Positions 16,224 through 24,922 of a stretch of DNA of 64,000 nucleotides are shown here, piece by piece. Every line of letters begins with the position of its first letter. The stretch's first letter is position 1. This DNA comes from Ohtaekwangia sp036786105 (GTDB lineage: Bacteria; Bacteroidota; Bacteroidia; Cytophagales; Cyclobacteriaceae): contig NZ_DAIQRQ010000017.1 of NCBI RefSeq assembly GCF_036786105.1, positions 19,469-83,468 on the forward strand, written 5' to 3'. The notes under the pieces are model-generated. The model worked only from the letters and a program-made list of their open reading frames with translations, was not told the DNA's origin and made no database searches. The position numbers and the translations under genes are program-made.

Positions 16224-17687
16224 GTGAAACGCAGACAGGCACTACAGCATATAGGACTTGGGGTTTCGGCGGGACTGATGTTTCCTGCCTGGTTAAGTTC
16301 ATGTAAGTCAGAAGATCCAAAGCCGGAGATCACCTATGATGGTGTAGTAGGTGTGATCGGTGCCGGTGCTGCCGGCATGCATGTTGCCGATATATTAAGA
16401 AGCAAAGGTGTTACCGTTAGAATATTTGAGGCCTCCGATCGTATTGGTGGCCGGGTGCGTTCCTTGCAACGTCTAACGCAGCCTACAACATCGTTACTCT
16501 TTGATCCCAACAATTTACCCATCAGTACATATCCCGCAGAGTTAGGTGCACAGTTTATATGGGGAGCCGATTCTGCCTGGGGAAAGATCATCAGTCAACT
16601 TAACGTTCAAACCGTTGAGTTTTCTACACTGGGTACGGAAAGCTATTTTGTAGATGGCACTATAAAAACGGCTGCCGACCTGGCAAGCGATGCTGATTAT
16701 ATAGCAGCTCGGAATTTTGTTGCCAACCTGGTTAGTAACAATAGCACCGGTTCTGTGCAGCAGGCAATAGCCAGTGCCGGTATCAGCGGCCGCACGCAGG
16801 CGATCTTAAATTCGTGGATCGGGAACAGGTTGGGCACTTCCAACGATCAGCTTGGCATAAAAGCAGTAGCCGAAGCGTTGGCATTACAGACCCGTAACAA
16901 CCAACAATTTGTGCTGAAGTCGAACCTGATGGAGGATGCGTTGCTCTCACGATTTAGCAACGCTATTCAATATGTAGAGTTGAATACCGTAGTGAAGAGT
17001 ATAGATTATAGCGGTGATAAGATCAAGGTAGGTGGCGATCAGAATGGAAGTACATTCACTGCGGAAGTTGATCGGTTGATTGTAACTGTACCCGTATCTA
17101 TACTCAAGTCGGGCCTGATATCCTTTAGCCCTGCATTGCCTGCAACGAAAACAACAGCACTATCGCGAATGGCCATGGATGCCAGTATTCGCGTGCGATT
17201 GGAGTTTAAGAAAAATTTCTGGGGTTCTTCTAGTACATTTCTATACGGAGGTATACAGGCTCCTGAATATTACAATGCCGGCCTGGGGCGCGATGATGCT
17301 CATCAGACGTTGGATATAACGATTCAGGGTGCGAAGGCTGCAGAGCTTTCTGCCAAAGGTAAAGACATGGTGCCGGTAATTCTTGCAGAGCTTGATGCTG
17401 TCTTCAACGGGCAGGCCACACAGAATATAAGGCGCGATCCACAGAACAATATACTCTATATGATCATGGATTGGACCAAAGAACCCTATATTGGTGGAGG
17501 TACAGCTTATGTTACCCCTGCCGGAAGCAACCAGGACAGACTTGATCTGGCGGCAGCCATCAATAAAAAAGTATTCTTTGCAGGCGAAGCCACCGATAGT
17601 GCCGGAGAGTATGGCACTATTAGCGGAGCACTGCAATCTGCTGAACGGGCTTCTGAGGAAGTAGTTGATTCGATTGTGAACGCGTAG
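16224..17687 (+). CDS. Flavin amine oxidase, Tat-exported lipoprotein
   Basis: 487 residues, GTG start at 16224. The N-terminus has a twin-arginine-like MKRRQALQHI followed by a hydrophobic core and a lipobox ending WLSSC (C27), so the protein is probably Tat-exported and lipid-anchored. The Rossmann FAD motif GVIGAGAAGMHVADIL and the GG motif RIGGRVRSLQ follow. The C-terminal FFAGEATDSAGEYGTISGAL is the flavin-binding end of monoamine-oxidase-like enzymes. The substrate is unknown. Divergent from the NadR-like kinase; the 62-bp gap contains a near-consensus -7 element (TATATTTC). Confidence 0.85.
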   Translation: MKRRQALQHIGLGVSAGLMFPAWLSSCKSEDPKPEITYDGVVGVIGAGAAGMHVADILRSKGVTVRIFEASDRIGGRVRSLQRLTQPTTSLLFDPNNLPISTYPAELGAQFIWGADSAWGKIISQLNVQTVEFSTLGTESYFVDGTIKTAADLASDADYIAARNFVANLVSNNSTGSVQQAIASAGISGRTQAILNSWIGNRLGTSNDQLGIKAVAEALALQTRNNQQFVLKSNLMEDALLSRFSNAIQYVELNTVVKSIDYSGDKIKVGGDQNGSTFTAEVDRLIVTVPVSILKSGLISFSPALPATKTTALSRMAMDASIRVRLEFKKNFWGSSSTFLYGGIQAPEYYNAGLGRDDAHQTLDITIQGAKAAELSAKGKDMVPVILAELDAVFNGQATQNIRRDPQNNILYMIMDWTKEPYIGGGTAYVTPAGSNQDRLDLAAAINKKVFFAGEATDSAGEYGTISGALQSAERASEEVVDSIVNA

Positions 17688-17690
17688 TCG

Positions 17691-20138
17691 CTATTCGCTC
17701 TTCAACGACTTTACCGGATTTACAAGTGCAGCTTTGATGGACTGATAGCTTACCGTAAGCCAGGCAATAATCAAGGCTGTGGCACCTGCCAGTATAAATA
17801 CTCCTATACCGAGCTCGATGCGATAGGCAAAACCTTCCAGCCAGTTGTTCATAATATACCAGGCCAGCGGTGTGGCCAGTATAAATGCAAGGAATATAAG
17901 CCTCGTAAAATCCCGCGACAGCAATATAACAATACTACCTGCCGATGCACCCAATACTTTGCGTATACCAATTTCTTTTGTGCGCAGGCTAGCTGTATAG
18001 GCTGCAAGGCCAAACAAACCAACACAGGCTATAGCAATGGCAAGTCCTGAAAATATACCAAACACGGTGCCTGCACGTTTTTCAGATTCATATTGAGCGG
18101 TGAGATTCTGATCGAGGAATTGATACTTGAAGGGCTGATCAGGAACGAGCGTTTTCCACACAGCTTCCGCAGCGTGTATTACACCCGATGCATTTTTACC
18201 TTTCACACGCAAGTATACATAGCCGGCACCGCCACCCAATCCTTCATTGCTTAGTATAGCCAAGGGTGTAACCGGGTCGCGCAGCGATTGAAAGTTGAAA
18301 TCTTTAATGATGCCGATAATGGTATACTGCACCGTTACATTTCCCGTTTGTCTGCGTTGCACTTGCGAAAGTTTTTTGCCGATGGGATCAGCGATGCCTA
18401 ATGTTCTTACAGCAGTTTCATTGAGTATAATGGAAAGTGAATCGTTGGTTTCGGGCGCAAAGCTGTGGCCTTTTACAAAATCGAATCCTACGGTTTCCGA
18501 AAAGTAATCATCTATACCCATCGCTTTTGTGGTAAGTATTTCAGAAGAACCTTCGGGGGTAAATTGCGCTCCGAAGAAATCGCCCTGTCTGCCCAGTAGT
18601 GCAAAGCTGCCTGCTGCTTTTTCAACATCGGCGGTGCGGCGCATCTCTTCAATATAGGTTTTGGCTTTGCCTTGTAGCGCACCCGCACGTTCTACAATCA
18701 GCAACTGTTCTTTATTGTAGCCAAGCGACTTGTTTTGCATATACCTCATTTGCTCCGCTACTACTAGTGTGCCCACGATCAGGATGATCGAGATAAAGAA
18801 TTGGAAAACCACCAACCCATTGCGCAGCCACGACCCTTTGGCCGTGCCACTAAAATTACCTTTCATTACCAGAACAGGATTGAATGATGATAAGGCAAAC
18901 GCAGGATAGCTGCCCGCTAAGAATCCAACAAGTAAAGCAATGCCCATTAGTATTATTGGAAGTATACCCGTAAGGTCGAGCGAAAGATGTTTATCAACCA
19001 GGACGTTGAAAGAAGGCAATACCAGCAATGCTATTCCAAGTGCTAGTACGGTGGCAAATATACTCAGCACAACAGACTCTACCAGGAATTGCGTAACAAG
19101 CTGAGCCTTTAATGAGCCCATCGCTTTGCGTACGCCAACTTCGCGGGCACGTTCCGTTGAGCGGGCCGTAGCCAGGTTCATAAAATTGATGCAGGCAATA
19201 ACAAGTATAAGAACTGCTACCGCGATGAGAAAGTATATATAGTGTATATTTCCTCCCGGCTGCATCTTGGCTTCAATGTTGCGTGGATCTAGATGTATAG
19301 AAGTGAGTGGTTGCAGGAAGTAGCGATAATCATTGCCTTCACGTTTATAGTCAACCCACGATTTGCCAAGGTCATGCTCGATCTGTGCGGCAGCGTATGT
19401 ATCAACCATTTTTGGAAACTTTGCTTCCAGGGCTTTAACATCTGTTCCGGGCTTCACCTGAATATATACATGCGCGGAGAAACTTGTGAAGTTGTCGCGC
19501 TGGCCGTTGCCAAAGAAGTTATCATCCCACTTGAAAAGAAAATCGAATTTGAAGTGCGAGTTGTGCGGAATATTCTCGCATACACCAGTAACGTGATAAT
19601 CCTGATTGAACATGCTAAGTGTTTTTCCAACAGCATCATCATTACCAAAATAACGATGTGCTGTTTCTTCCGTAACAACAACATCGTTTGTGTTGATCAG
19701 CACTTTCTTCGGATCACCCTTTAATAATTTCAGGCTGAAGAAGGTAAAGAAGTTGGAGTCTGCTGCCATCACAAAGTTTTCTTCAAATTGCTTTACATCA
19801 TTATGCGCATCTTTATAGTTTACGACTACCTGATTGATCGGCCCGCCCATTTTGATCACACCGGAGACCTCCGGAAAATCGCGCTGCATTACATCCGCGT
19901 ATGAATGCGGAATAACGGCATAGTTAGTAAAGTGATTCGGATATTTTCGTTCGAGACTAACCTTGTATATGTTGCGGGCGTTCGCGTGAAATGAATCGTA
20001 CGAGAACTCATTCGTAACAAAGATCACGATGAGCAGGCAACTGGCAATACCAATGGAAAGACCCAATACATTGATAATGGTATAGATCTTTTGTTTGATG
20101 AGGCTGCGAAGGGCAACACGAAGATAATTTTGTAGCAT
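17691..20138 (-). CDS. MacB/FtsX-type ABC transporter permease
   Basis: 815 residues from ATG 20138. It begins with MLQNYLRVALRSLIKQK and a transmembrane helix (residues 20-42), then a large periplasmic MacB_PCD domain, three FtsX helices near residues 295-420, a second helix and periplasmic domain, and a final FtsX bundle with the conserved GLFGLAAYTASLRTKEIGIR motif. This double-permease form is common in Bacteroidota; no ATPase gene is nearby. A second, related gene lies at 35430-37838. Likely exports or removes envelope molecules, substrate unknown. Confidence 0.9.
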   Translation of the reverse strand: MLQNYLRVALRSLIKQKIYTIINVLGLSIGIASCLLIVIFVTNEFSYDSFHANARNIYKVSLERKYPNHFTNYAVIPHSYADVMQRDFPEVSGVIKMGGPINQVVVNYKDAHNDVKQFEENFVMAADSNFFTFFSLKLLKGDPKKVLINTNDVVVTEETAHRYFGNDDAVGKTLSMFNQDYHVTGVCENIPHNSHFKFDFLFKWDDNFFGNGQRDNFTSFSAHVYIQVKPGTDVKALEAKFPKMVDTYAAAQIEHDLGKSWVDYKREGNDYRYFLQPLTSIHLDPRNIEAKMQPGGNIHYIYFLIAVAVLILVIACINFMNLATARSTERAREVGVRKAMGSLKAQLVTQFLVESVVLSIFATVLALGIALLVLPSFNVLVDKHLSLDLTGILPIILMGIALLVGFLAGSYPAFALSSFNPVLVMKGNFSGTAKGSWLRNGLVVFQFFISIILIVGTLVVAEQMRYMQNKSLGYNKEQLLIVERAGALQGKAKTYIEEMRRTADVEKAAGSFALLGRQGDFFGAQFTPEGSSEILTTKAMGIDDYFSETVGFDFVKGHSFAPETNDSLSIILNETAVRTLGIADPIGKKLSQVQRRQTGNVTVQYTIIGIIKDFNFQSLRDPVTPLAILSNEGLGGGAGYVYLRVKGKNASGVIHAAEAVWKTLVPDQPFKYQFLDQNLTAQYESEKRAGTVFGIFSGLAIAIACVGLFGLAAYTASLRTKEIGIRKVLGASAGSIVILLSRDFTRLIFLAFILATPLAWYIMNNWLEGFAYRIELGIGVFILAGATALIIAWLTVSYQSIKAALVNPVKSLKSE

Positions 20139-20218
20139 GCCTTTAATTTCTTCGGTAAATCTGGAAAAAGCAATACCGTACGTAACGTGATAGGTATCGC
20201 TGCAAGTCTGAATAAGCA

Positions 20219-20247
20219 CAAAAAAAATCACCCGGTGTGCGGGCGAT
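20219..20247 (-). terminator. Terminator of accD
   Basis: On the minus strand ATCGCCCG CACAC CGGGTGAT forms an 8-bp stem (one G:T pair) followed by eight T residues. It lies 27 bp after the accD stop and upstream of the permease gene, separating the two. Confidence 0.8.
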
Positions 20248-20273
20248 CTTTTAGTCAAGTATATTGATAAATG

Positions 20274-21113
20274 TTACTGCAGCATTTTGAGCAGCGACGA
20301 AAGTCTGCTTTTCAAATTACGGCGATCAACAATGAAATCGAGGAAACCGTGGTCGAGCACGAACTCGGCACTTTGAAATCCTTTTGGCAGATCTTTACCG
20401 ATCGTTTCACGAATAACGCGCGGACCGGCAAAACCAATCAGTGAACCGGGTTCTGCAATATTAAAATCACCCAGCATAGCATACGATGCTGTTACACCCC
20501 CGGTAGTAGGGTCGGTAAGCAACGATATATAGGGAACCTTTGCAGCGTCAAGTTGAGCAATCTTGGCGGAAGTCTTGGCCATCTGCATCAGCGACAAGCC
20601 GGCTTCCATCATACGGGCACCACCAGAGCGCGATATCATCAGGAAAGGCTTTTTGTTCTTGAGGCTGTGATCCATGGCACGGGCAATTTTTTCTCCCACC
20701 ACAGAACCCATCGATCCTCCGATGAAGGTAAAGTCCATACACGCGATAGTGATATCCAGACCATTCAATTTACCATACGCGGTGCGCACAGCATCTTTCA
20801 ATCCCGACTTTTCCTGCGATTCTTTGATACGCTTCGGATAAGGTTTAGTGTCTTTGAATTTCAGCGGGTCGGCCGACTCCATGTTCTCATCCAGTTCGGT
20901 GAACTTGTTGTCGTCAAACAATACTTCAAAGTATTCTTCCGAGCCAATGCGCACGTGGTAATCTTCTTCCGGCACAACGTAAGCGTTGCTCTTCAATTCA
21001 CGGGTATGAATGATCTTGCCGGCAGGCGATTTAAACCAAAGTCCATCAGGCACCTCACGTTTCGATTCCGTGGGTGTTACTATACCTTTATCACTGCGTT
21101 TGAACCAAGCCAT
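20274..21113 (-). CDS. accD: Acetyl-CoA carboxylase carboxyltransferase beta subunit, zinc ribbon lost
   Basis: Carboxyltransferase subunit of acetyl-CoA carboxylase, pairing with AccA to make malonyl-CoA for fatty acid synthesis. 279 residues from ATG 21113. The crotonase-fold core is complete: MDFTFIGGSMGSVVGEK, ISRSGGARMMEAGLSLMQM and TDPTTGGVTASYAMLGD. Unusually, the N-terminal Cys4 zinc ribbon (normally C-x2-C ... C-x2-C) has no cysteine at all: the positions read LWFKSPAGK and NAYVVPEEDYHV. The rest of the ribbon spacing is kept. It follows fbaB on the same strand, separated by a terminator hairpin. Confidence 0.92.
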   Translation of the reverse strand: MAWFKRSDKGIVTPTESKREVPDGLWFKSPAGKIIHTRELKSNAYVVPEEDYHVRIGSEEYFEVLFDDNKFTELDENMESADPLKFKDTKPYPKRIKESQEKSGLKDAVRTAYGKLNGLDITIACMDFTFIGGSMGSVVGEKIARAMDHSLKNKKPFLMISRSGGARMMEAGLSLMQMAKTSAKIAQLDAAKVPYISLLTDPTTGGVTASYAMLGDFNIAEPGSLIGFAGPRVIRETIGKDLPKGFQSAEFVLDHGFLDFIVDRRNLKSRLSSLLKMLQ

Positions 21114-21132
21114 GGGGTAAATATTTTGGTAA

Positions 21133-21168
21133 AAAATAAAGCCGATGTATCGAAGCTGATACATCGGC
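21133..21168 (-). terminator. Terminator or attenuator between fbaB and accD
   Basis: On the minus strand GCCGATGTATC AGCTTC GATACATCGGC is an 11-bp perfect stem with a 6-nt loop followed by TTTATTTTTT. It sits 16 bp after the fbaB stop and only 20 bp before the accD ATG, so accD may depend on readthrough or on a promoter not recognised here. Confidence 0.85.
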
Positions 21169-21184
21169 CTGTTACGTTCGTCAA

Positions 21185-22255
21185 TTATGCTACGTCAACC
21201 GATTTATCGAGGTATACATCCTGAATAGCGTTCAGGATTTCTACACCTTCTTTCAATGGACGCTGGAATGCTTTTCTTCCGGAGATCAGGCCCATACCAC
21301 CTGCGCGTTTGTTAATAACGGCGGTGCGTACTGCATCTGCCAGGTCGCTTGCTCCTTTAGATTCGCCACCAGAGCTGATCAAGCCTGCGCGCCCCATGAA
21401 GCAGTTAGCAACCTGGTAGCGGCACAGATCGATAGGGTGCTCAGAAGTAAGCTCGCTATAGATTCTCTCATCGAGTTTACCATAGCTGCTTCCGCCGGTG
21501 TTCAATGCTTTGTAGCCACCGTTGTTCTCGGCAAGCTTTTGCTTGATGATGTCTGCCTGAATCGTTACACCCAGGTGGTTCGCCTGGCCGGTAAGGTCAG
21601 CTGATACGTGATAATCAACACCACCTTGTTTGAAAGCGTTGTTGCGGGTATAGCACCACAGGATGGTAGCCAGACCTAACTTACGGGCTTGCTCGAATGC
21701 TGCAGAAACTTCCTGAATCTGGCGTGTAGCATTTTCAGAACCAAAGTAGATGGTTGCGCCTACAGCAACAGCACCCAGATTCCATGCGTCTTCTACAGAG
21801 CCGAACATGATCTCGTCAGCCTTGTTAGGATAAGTCAGCAATTCATTGTGATTGATCTTTACGATGAAAGGAATGCGGTGAGCATACTTTCTCGACATCA
21901 AAGCCAGTGCACCATAGGTAGTAGCCACTGCATTGCAGCCACCTTCGATAGCAAGCTTTACAATATTTTCAGGATCGAAGTAGTCAGGGTTTTTAGCAAA
22001 GGATGCTCCGGCACTGTGCTCGATACCTTGATCGATCGGGAGGATAGAAAGGAAGCCTGTGTTGGCAAGACGTCCTGTTCCATATAATTGCTGGAGACTT
22101 CTTAATACTTGAGGTGAGCGGTTCGACTGTGCGAAGATGTTGTCTACAAAATTCGGATTGGGAAGGTGAAGCCGATCTTTTGAAATGGTTTTGCTCTGGT
22201 GCTTCAACAGGTAATCTGCGTCTTTGCCCAAAAGCTCTGCAATGTTCTTTGCCAT
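21185..22255 (-). CDS. fbaB: Class I fructose-bisphosphate aldolase (DhnA type)
   Basis: Cleaves fructose 1,6-bisphosphate to two triose phosphates via a Schiff-base lysine; cytoplasmic, glycolysis/gluconeogenesis. 356 residues, typical of the long DhnA-type class I aldolases. Recognisable parts are GFLSILPIDQGIEHSAGASF, the lysine strand RIPFIVKINHNELL and the phosphate-binding C-terminus with ISSGGESKGASDL and AGGMGLISGRKAF. Monocistronic or first gene before accD; a perfect -7 promoter element (TAACTTTG) lies 45 bp upstream. Confidence 0.93.
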   Translation of the reverse strand: MAKNIAELLGKDADYLLKHQSKTISKDRLHLPNPNFVDNIFAQSNRSPQVLRSLQQLYGTGRLANTGFLSILPIDQGIEHSAGASFAKNPDYFDPENIVKLAIEGGCNAVATTYGALALMSRKYAHRIPFIVKINHNELLTYPNKADEIMFGSVEDAWNLGAVAVGATIYFGSENATRQIQEVSAAFEQARKLGLATILWCYTRNNAFKQGGVDYHVSADLTGQANHLGVTIQADIIKQKLAENNGGYKALNTGGSSYGKLDERIYSELTSEHPIDLCRYQVANCFMGRAGLISSGGESKGASDLADAVRTAVINKRAGGMGLISGRKAFQRPLKEGVEILNAIQDVYLDKSVDVA

Positions 22256-22299
22256 AATTCTGAATTATTGGTCTGGTTACGGTTTTTAATGAGCGGGGA

Positions 22300-22307
22300 C
22301 AAAGTTA
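22300..22307 (-). promoter_or_regulatory. Candidate -7 element TAACTTTG of fbaB
   Basis: Perfect TAnnTTTG match on the minus strand, placing the transcript start about 40 bp upstream of the fbaB ATG. No clear -33 TTG at the expected spacing. Confidence 0.55.
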
Positions 22308-22465
22308 TCAATTATTTAATTGTATGCTAACCCGCGCAAATTTCGCGGTTTTACCGGCTTTGCAATCGTATTAGATTTGAAAAAAATATTTCCCGGCCAC
22401 AGATGTATACCAATTTTTCGATGTTCAATCACTTGTTGGCTCCAAAGATTAAACGGTAAAAATGG

Positions 22466-22493
22466 AAAAAGCCATCCCGAAATTCGGAATGGC
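22466..22493 (-). terminator. Terminator of the rpsP-rplS cluster
   Basis: On the minus strand GCCATTCCGA ATT TCGGGATGGC (one G:T pair) is a 10-bp stem with a 3-nt loop followed by five T, 28 bp after the rplS stop. Confidence 0.8.
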
Positions 22494-22520
22494 CTTCTAT
22501 ACTTTTGAGCGCGGTAACGC

Positions 22521-22874
22521 TTAGAGTTTTTCTTTGATACGGGCAGCCTTACCTTGACGGCCTTTCATATAGTACAGTTTCGCTCTGCGAACTTTACCTT
22601 GCTTGATCAATTCAATTTTATCGATAGTGGGAGATACGATCGGGAAGATACGCTCTACACCTACACCGTTAGATACTTTACGCACTGTGAAAGTCTCGCC
22701 GTTTGTACCGGTTCCTCTGCGTTGAATTACAGTGCCCTGGAATTGCTGCACACGTTCTTTGTTACCTTCTTTTATTTTCACGTGAACGTTGATCGTATCA
22801 CCAGGATTGAAGCTGGGAAGAGATTCACGAACTTTAGCAAATTCCTGCTCAACTACTTTAATTAAGTCTGCCAT
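22521..22874 (-). CDS. rplS: 50S ribosomal protein L19
   Basis: 117 residues, normal length. FNPGDTINVHVKIKEGNKER, RVQQFQGTVIQRRGTG and VERIFPIVSPTIDKIE are the L19 core at the 30S-50S interface. Last gene of the conserved rpsP-rimM-trmD-rplS order. It lies 108 bp downstream of trmD and has its own candidate promoter (TACATTTG), so it may be transcribed separately to meet ribosomal demand. Confidence 0.97.
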   Translation of the reverse strand: MADLIKVVEQEFAKVRESLPSFNPGDTINVHVKIKEGNKERVQQFQGTVIQRRGTGTNGETFTVRKVSNGVGVERIFPIVSPTIDKIELIKQGKVRRAKLYYMKGRQGKAARIKEKL

Positions 22875-22900
22875 AACTCGATGGTTTTGAAAATGGACTG

Positions 22901-22908
22901 CAAATGTA
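22901..22908 (-). promoter_or_regulatory. Candidate -7 element TACATTTG of rplS
   Basis: Perfect TAnnTTTG on the minus strand in the trmD-rplS gap; expected leader about 20 nt. Supports an internal promoter for rplS. Confidence 0.5.
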
Positions 22909-22982
22909 TGGAAAGAATTGAGAAATTCAGAAGTCTGCCAGAAGATTTACGCGATTAATTATCAAAGCTTTGAATTTTGAGC

Positions 22983-23657
22983 CTATTGCAACAATTCCGG
23001 TCTGCGCTGGCGTGTTCGTTCCAGTGATTTATCGTGACGCCACTCTTCAATTTTAGATGAATGGCCCGACAGCAGCACATCCGGCACCTTCCAGCCCTTG
23101 TATTCTGCAGGCCGTGTATATACGGGTGGAGCAATAAGATTATCCTGAAACGAATCGCTTAGTGCAGAAGTCTCGTCCGAGAGCACGCCCGGGAGAAGCC
23201 GGATCACCGCGTCTGACACCACAGCTGCTGCCAGTTCTCCACCCGACAGAACATAATCACCAATGCTGATCTCGCGGGTGATCAGGTGCTCGCGTACTCG
23301 CTCATCCACGCCTTTGTAGTGCCCGCAGAGAATGATCAGGTTCTTCTTTAGACTCAGTTCATTCGCAATAGCCTGCGAAAAACGCTGGCCATCCGGACTC
23401 ATATAGATAATGTCATCGTAGCTACGCTGTGATTTAAGATCTGTAATACAATTGTCTATAGGCTCGATCATCATTACCATACCGGCACCGCCACCAAAAG
23501 CATAATCATCAGTAGTGCGATGCTTGTTGGTAGAATACTGTCGCAGGTCTATAACATTTACTGTAACAAGACCTTTTGCCTGGGCTCTCTTTAAAATAGA
23601 ATCCGAGAACGGGCTCTCAATCAATCGCGGCAATGTTGTAATAATGTCGATGTGCAT
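22983..23657 (-). CDS. trmD: tRNA (guanine-37-N1)-methyltransferase
   Basis: Methylates G37 next to the anticodon of tRNAs reading CNN/GGN codons, preventing frameshifting. 224 residues, typical. The SPOUT trefoil knot is seen in LIILCGHYKGVDERV and ISIGDYVLSGGELAA, with DDYAFGGGAGMVM early and the C-terminal domain ending in RPELLQ. Third gene of the cluster, 30 bp after rimM. Confidence 0.97.
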   Translation of the reverse strand: MHIDIITTLPRLIESPFSDSILKRAQAKGLVTVNVIDLRQYSTNKHRTTDDYAFGGGAGMVMMIEPIDNCITDLKSQRSYDDIIYMSPDGQRFSQAIANELSLKKNLIILCGHYKGVDERVREHLITREISIGDYVLSGGELAAAVVSDAVIRLLPGVLSDETSALSDSFQDNLIAPPVYTRPAEYKGWKVPDVLLSGHSSKIEEWRHDKSLERTRQRRPELLQ

Positions 23658-23687
23658 GACTATATATAGTATAGACGAATCTGCTCG

Positions 23688-24203
23688 TCAAATATCCAAA
23701 AAACCTTCAGGAAGATCGACACTGATCTTCTTTTTAGACTTATTCACACTGATGATGAACGGACTGTTGATGGGTATCAGCACTTCTTTTTCATGATGCA
23801 TCAATACCAGCAACCGGTTGGCTCCGGCCTGCATAACTTCCGTTACAAGGCCCAGGACTCCCAGCGTTTGATCAATCACTTCAAAATCTACCACCTCATC
23901 GTCATAAAATTCTCCCCGCGTAGATTTAGGTCGTGCAGTCTTTGGAAGATATATAGCCAGTTTGGAAATTTTTGCTGCTTCTTCCGGGGTATCAACATCT
24001 TCAAACTTTACAAATGCCTTGGCATCGCGCACCGATACGTGCTGAATAAAATAAGGCACCAGCCGCTCCTGGTTTGCCAGGAACACAGCATCTAATGTTG
24101 CAAAGTCGTTGGGAATATCTGCATCAATGGAAACAGTTACTTCTCCTTTTAGCCCGTGAGGTTTCAGAACCAATCCGATCTTATAGCAGGCGTCAATATT
24201 CAT
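23688..24203 (-). CDS. rimM: Ribosome maturation factor RimM
   Basis: 171 residues. The N-terminal RimM barrel (IGLVLKPHGLKGEVTVSID) and the C-terminal PRC barrel (EFYDDEVVDFEVID ... LIPINSPFIISVN) are both present. It assists 16S rRNA processing and head assembly of the 30S subunit, binding S19. Between rpsP and trmD in the usual order, but separated from rpsP by 72 bp that contain a strong hairpin. Confidence 0.95.
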   Translation of the reverse strand: MNIDACYKIGLVLKPHGLKGEVTVSIDADIPNDFATLDAVFLANQERLVPYFIQHVSVRDAKAFVKFEDVDTPEEAAKISKLAIYLPKTARPKSTRGEFYDDEVVDFEVIDQTLGVLGLVTEVMQAGANRLLVLMHHEKEVLIPINSPFIISVNKSKKKISVDLPEGFLDI

Positions 24204-24225
24204 GGTTGGTATATATAAAAATAAA

Positions 24226-24254
24226 TGCCGGTCCTGAAAGGTTCAGAACCGGCA
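24226..24254 (-). terminator. Hairpin between rpsP and rimM (attenuator or partial terminator)
   Basis: A 12-bp stem with one mismatch (TGCCGGT...ACCGGCA) and a 3-nt loop, followed on the minus strand by ATTTATTTTTAT. It may lower expression of rimM-trmD relative to S16 or protect the rpsP 3' end. Confidence 0.6.
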
Positions 24255-24275
24255 CATACATTAATTTCAGGTTTC

Positions 24276-24803
24276 TTAAGCCTGCTGTTCTTCCGTTGCA
24301 GGAGCTTCGCCTTCTGCTGCAGGAGCAGCGGCTGCGGCAGAAGCAGCAGCTTCAGCTTTCTTGCGAATAGCTTCAGCACGGGCTTCTTTAACTTTTGTTT
24401 CTGCTTCTTTACGAGCTTTGAGATCAGCTTGTTTGGCTTGTGAAAGCTTGCTGCGTTTCTCTTCGATCTTAGCATCCTTACCTTTCAGCCAGTCAGCTAA
24501 TTTGGCATCTGCCTGCTCTTGAGTAAGGGCGCCTTTGAGAACACCGATCTGGAGGTGTTTCTTCAGAAGAATACCACGGTATGAAAGCATAGCTTTTACC
24601 GTGTCGCTCGGTTGCGCACCGTTCATTACCCAATGAAAAGCGCGATCGTCCTTAAGGTCAATCGTAGCAGGGTTTGTGAGCGGATTGTATGTACCGATCT
24701 TTTCAATGAACCGTCCATCGCGTGGAGCTCTGGCGTCAGCAACGACTACATCGAACATCGCCAGTTTCTTGCGGCCTCTGCGGGCCAATCTGATTTTAAC
24801 CAT
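24276..24803 (-). CDS. rpsP: 30S ribosomal protein S16 with Ala/Lys-rich tail
   Basis: 175 residues. Residues 1-80 are canonical S16 (VKIRLARRGRKKLAMFDVVV, GRFIEKIGTYNPL, GAQPSDTVKAML). Residues 100-175 form a charged then alanine/glutamate-rich extension (KVKEARAEAIRKKAEAAAS...) about double the usual protein length. Long S16 tails are common in Bacteroidota. First gene of the rpsP-rimM-trmD-rplS cluster with a complete two-part promoter upstream. Confidence 0.96.
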   Translation of the reverse strand: MVKIRLARRGRKKLAMFDVVVADARAPRDGRFIEKIGTYNPLTNPATIDLKDDRAFHWVMNGAQPSDTVKAMLSYRGILLKKHLQIGVLKGALTQEQADAKLADWLKGKDAKIEEKRSKLSQAKQADLKARKEAETKVKEARAEAIRKKAEAAASAAAAAPAAEGEAPATEEQQA

Positions 24804-24855
24804 TTCTTTGTTAGAATTTTAAAATTGTGGAACTCGTCCCGATTTTTAAAGGTCG

Positions 24856-24885
24856 CAAAGTTAATGGATTTTTTTGGCCCGGCAA
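24856..24885 (-). promoter_or_regulatory. Promoter of the rpsP cluster (TTG -19 bp- TAACTTTG)
   Basis: On the minus strand TTG (24885-24883), a 19-bp spacer and TAACTTTG (24863-24856) match both halves of the Bacteroidota primary sigma consensus. Expected leader is about 48 nt before the rpsP ATG. The best promoter in the window. Confidence 0.7.
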
Positions 24886-24922
24886 TCGCCCCGGTCATTT
24901 CTTAGGTACAAACTGCCAGCTT

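Noticed and set aside
15619..16320. Longer NadR-like kinase frame
   Set aside because: The extra 53 residues overlap the divergent amine oxidase start and contain no kinase features; ATG 16161 is preferred.
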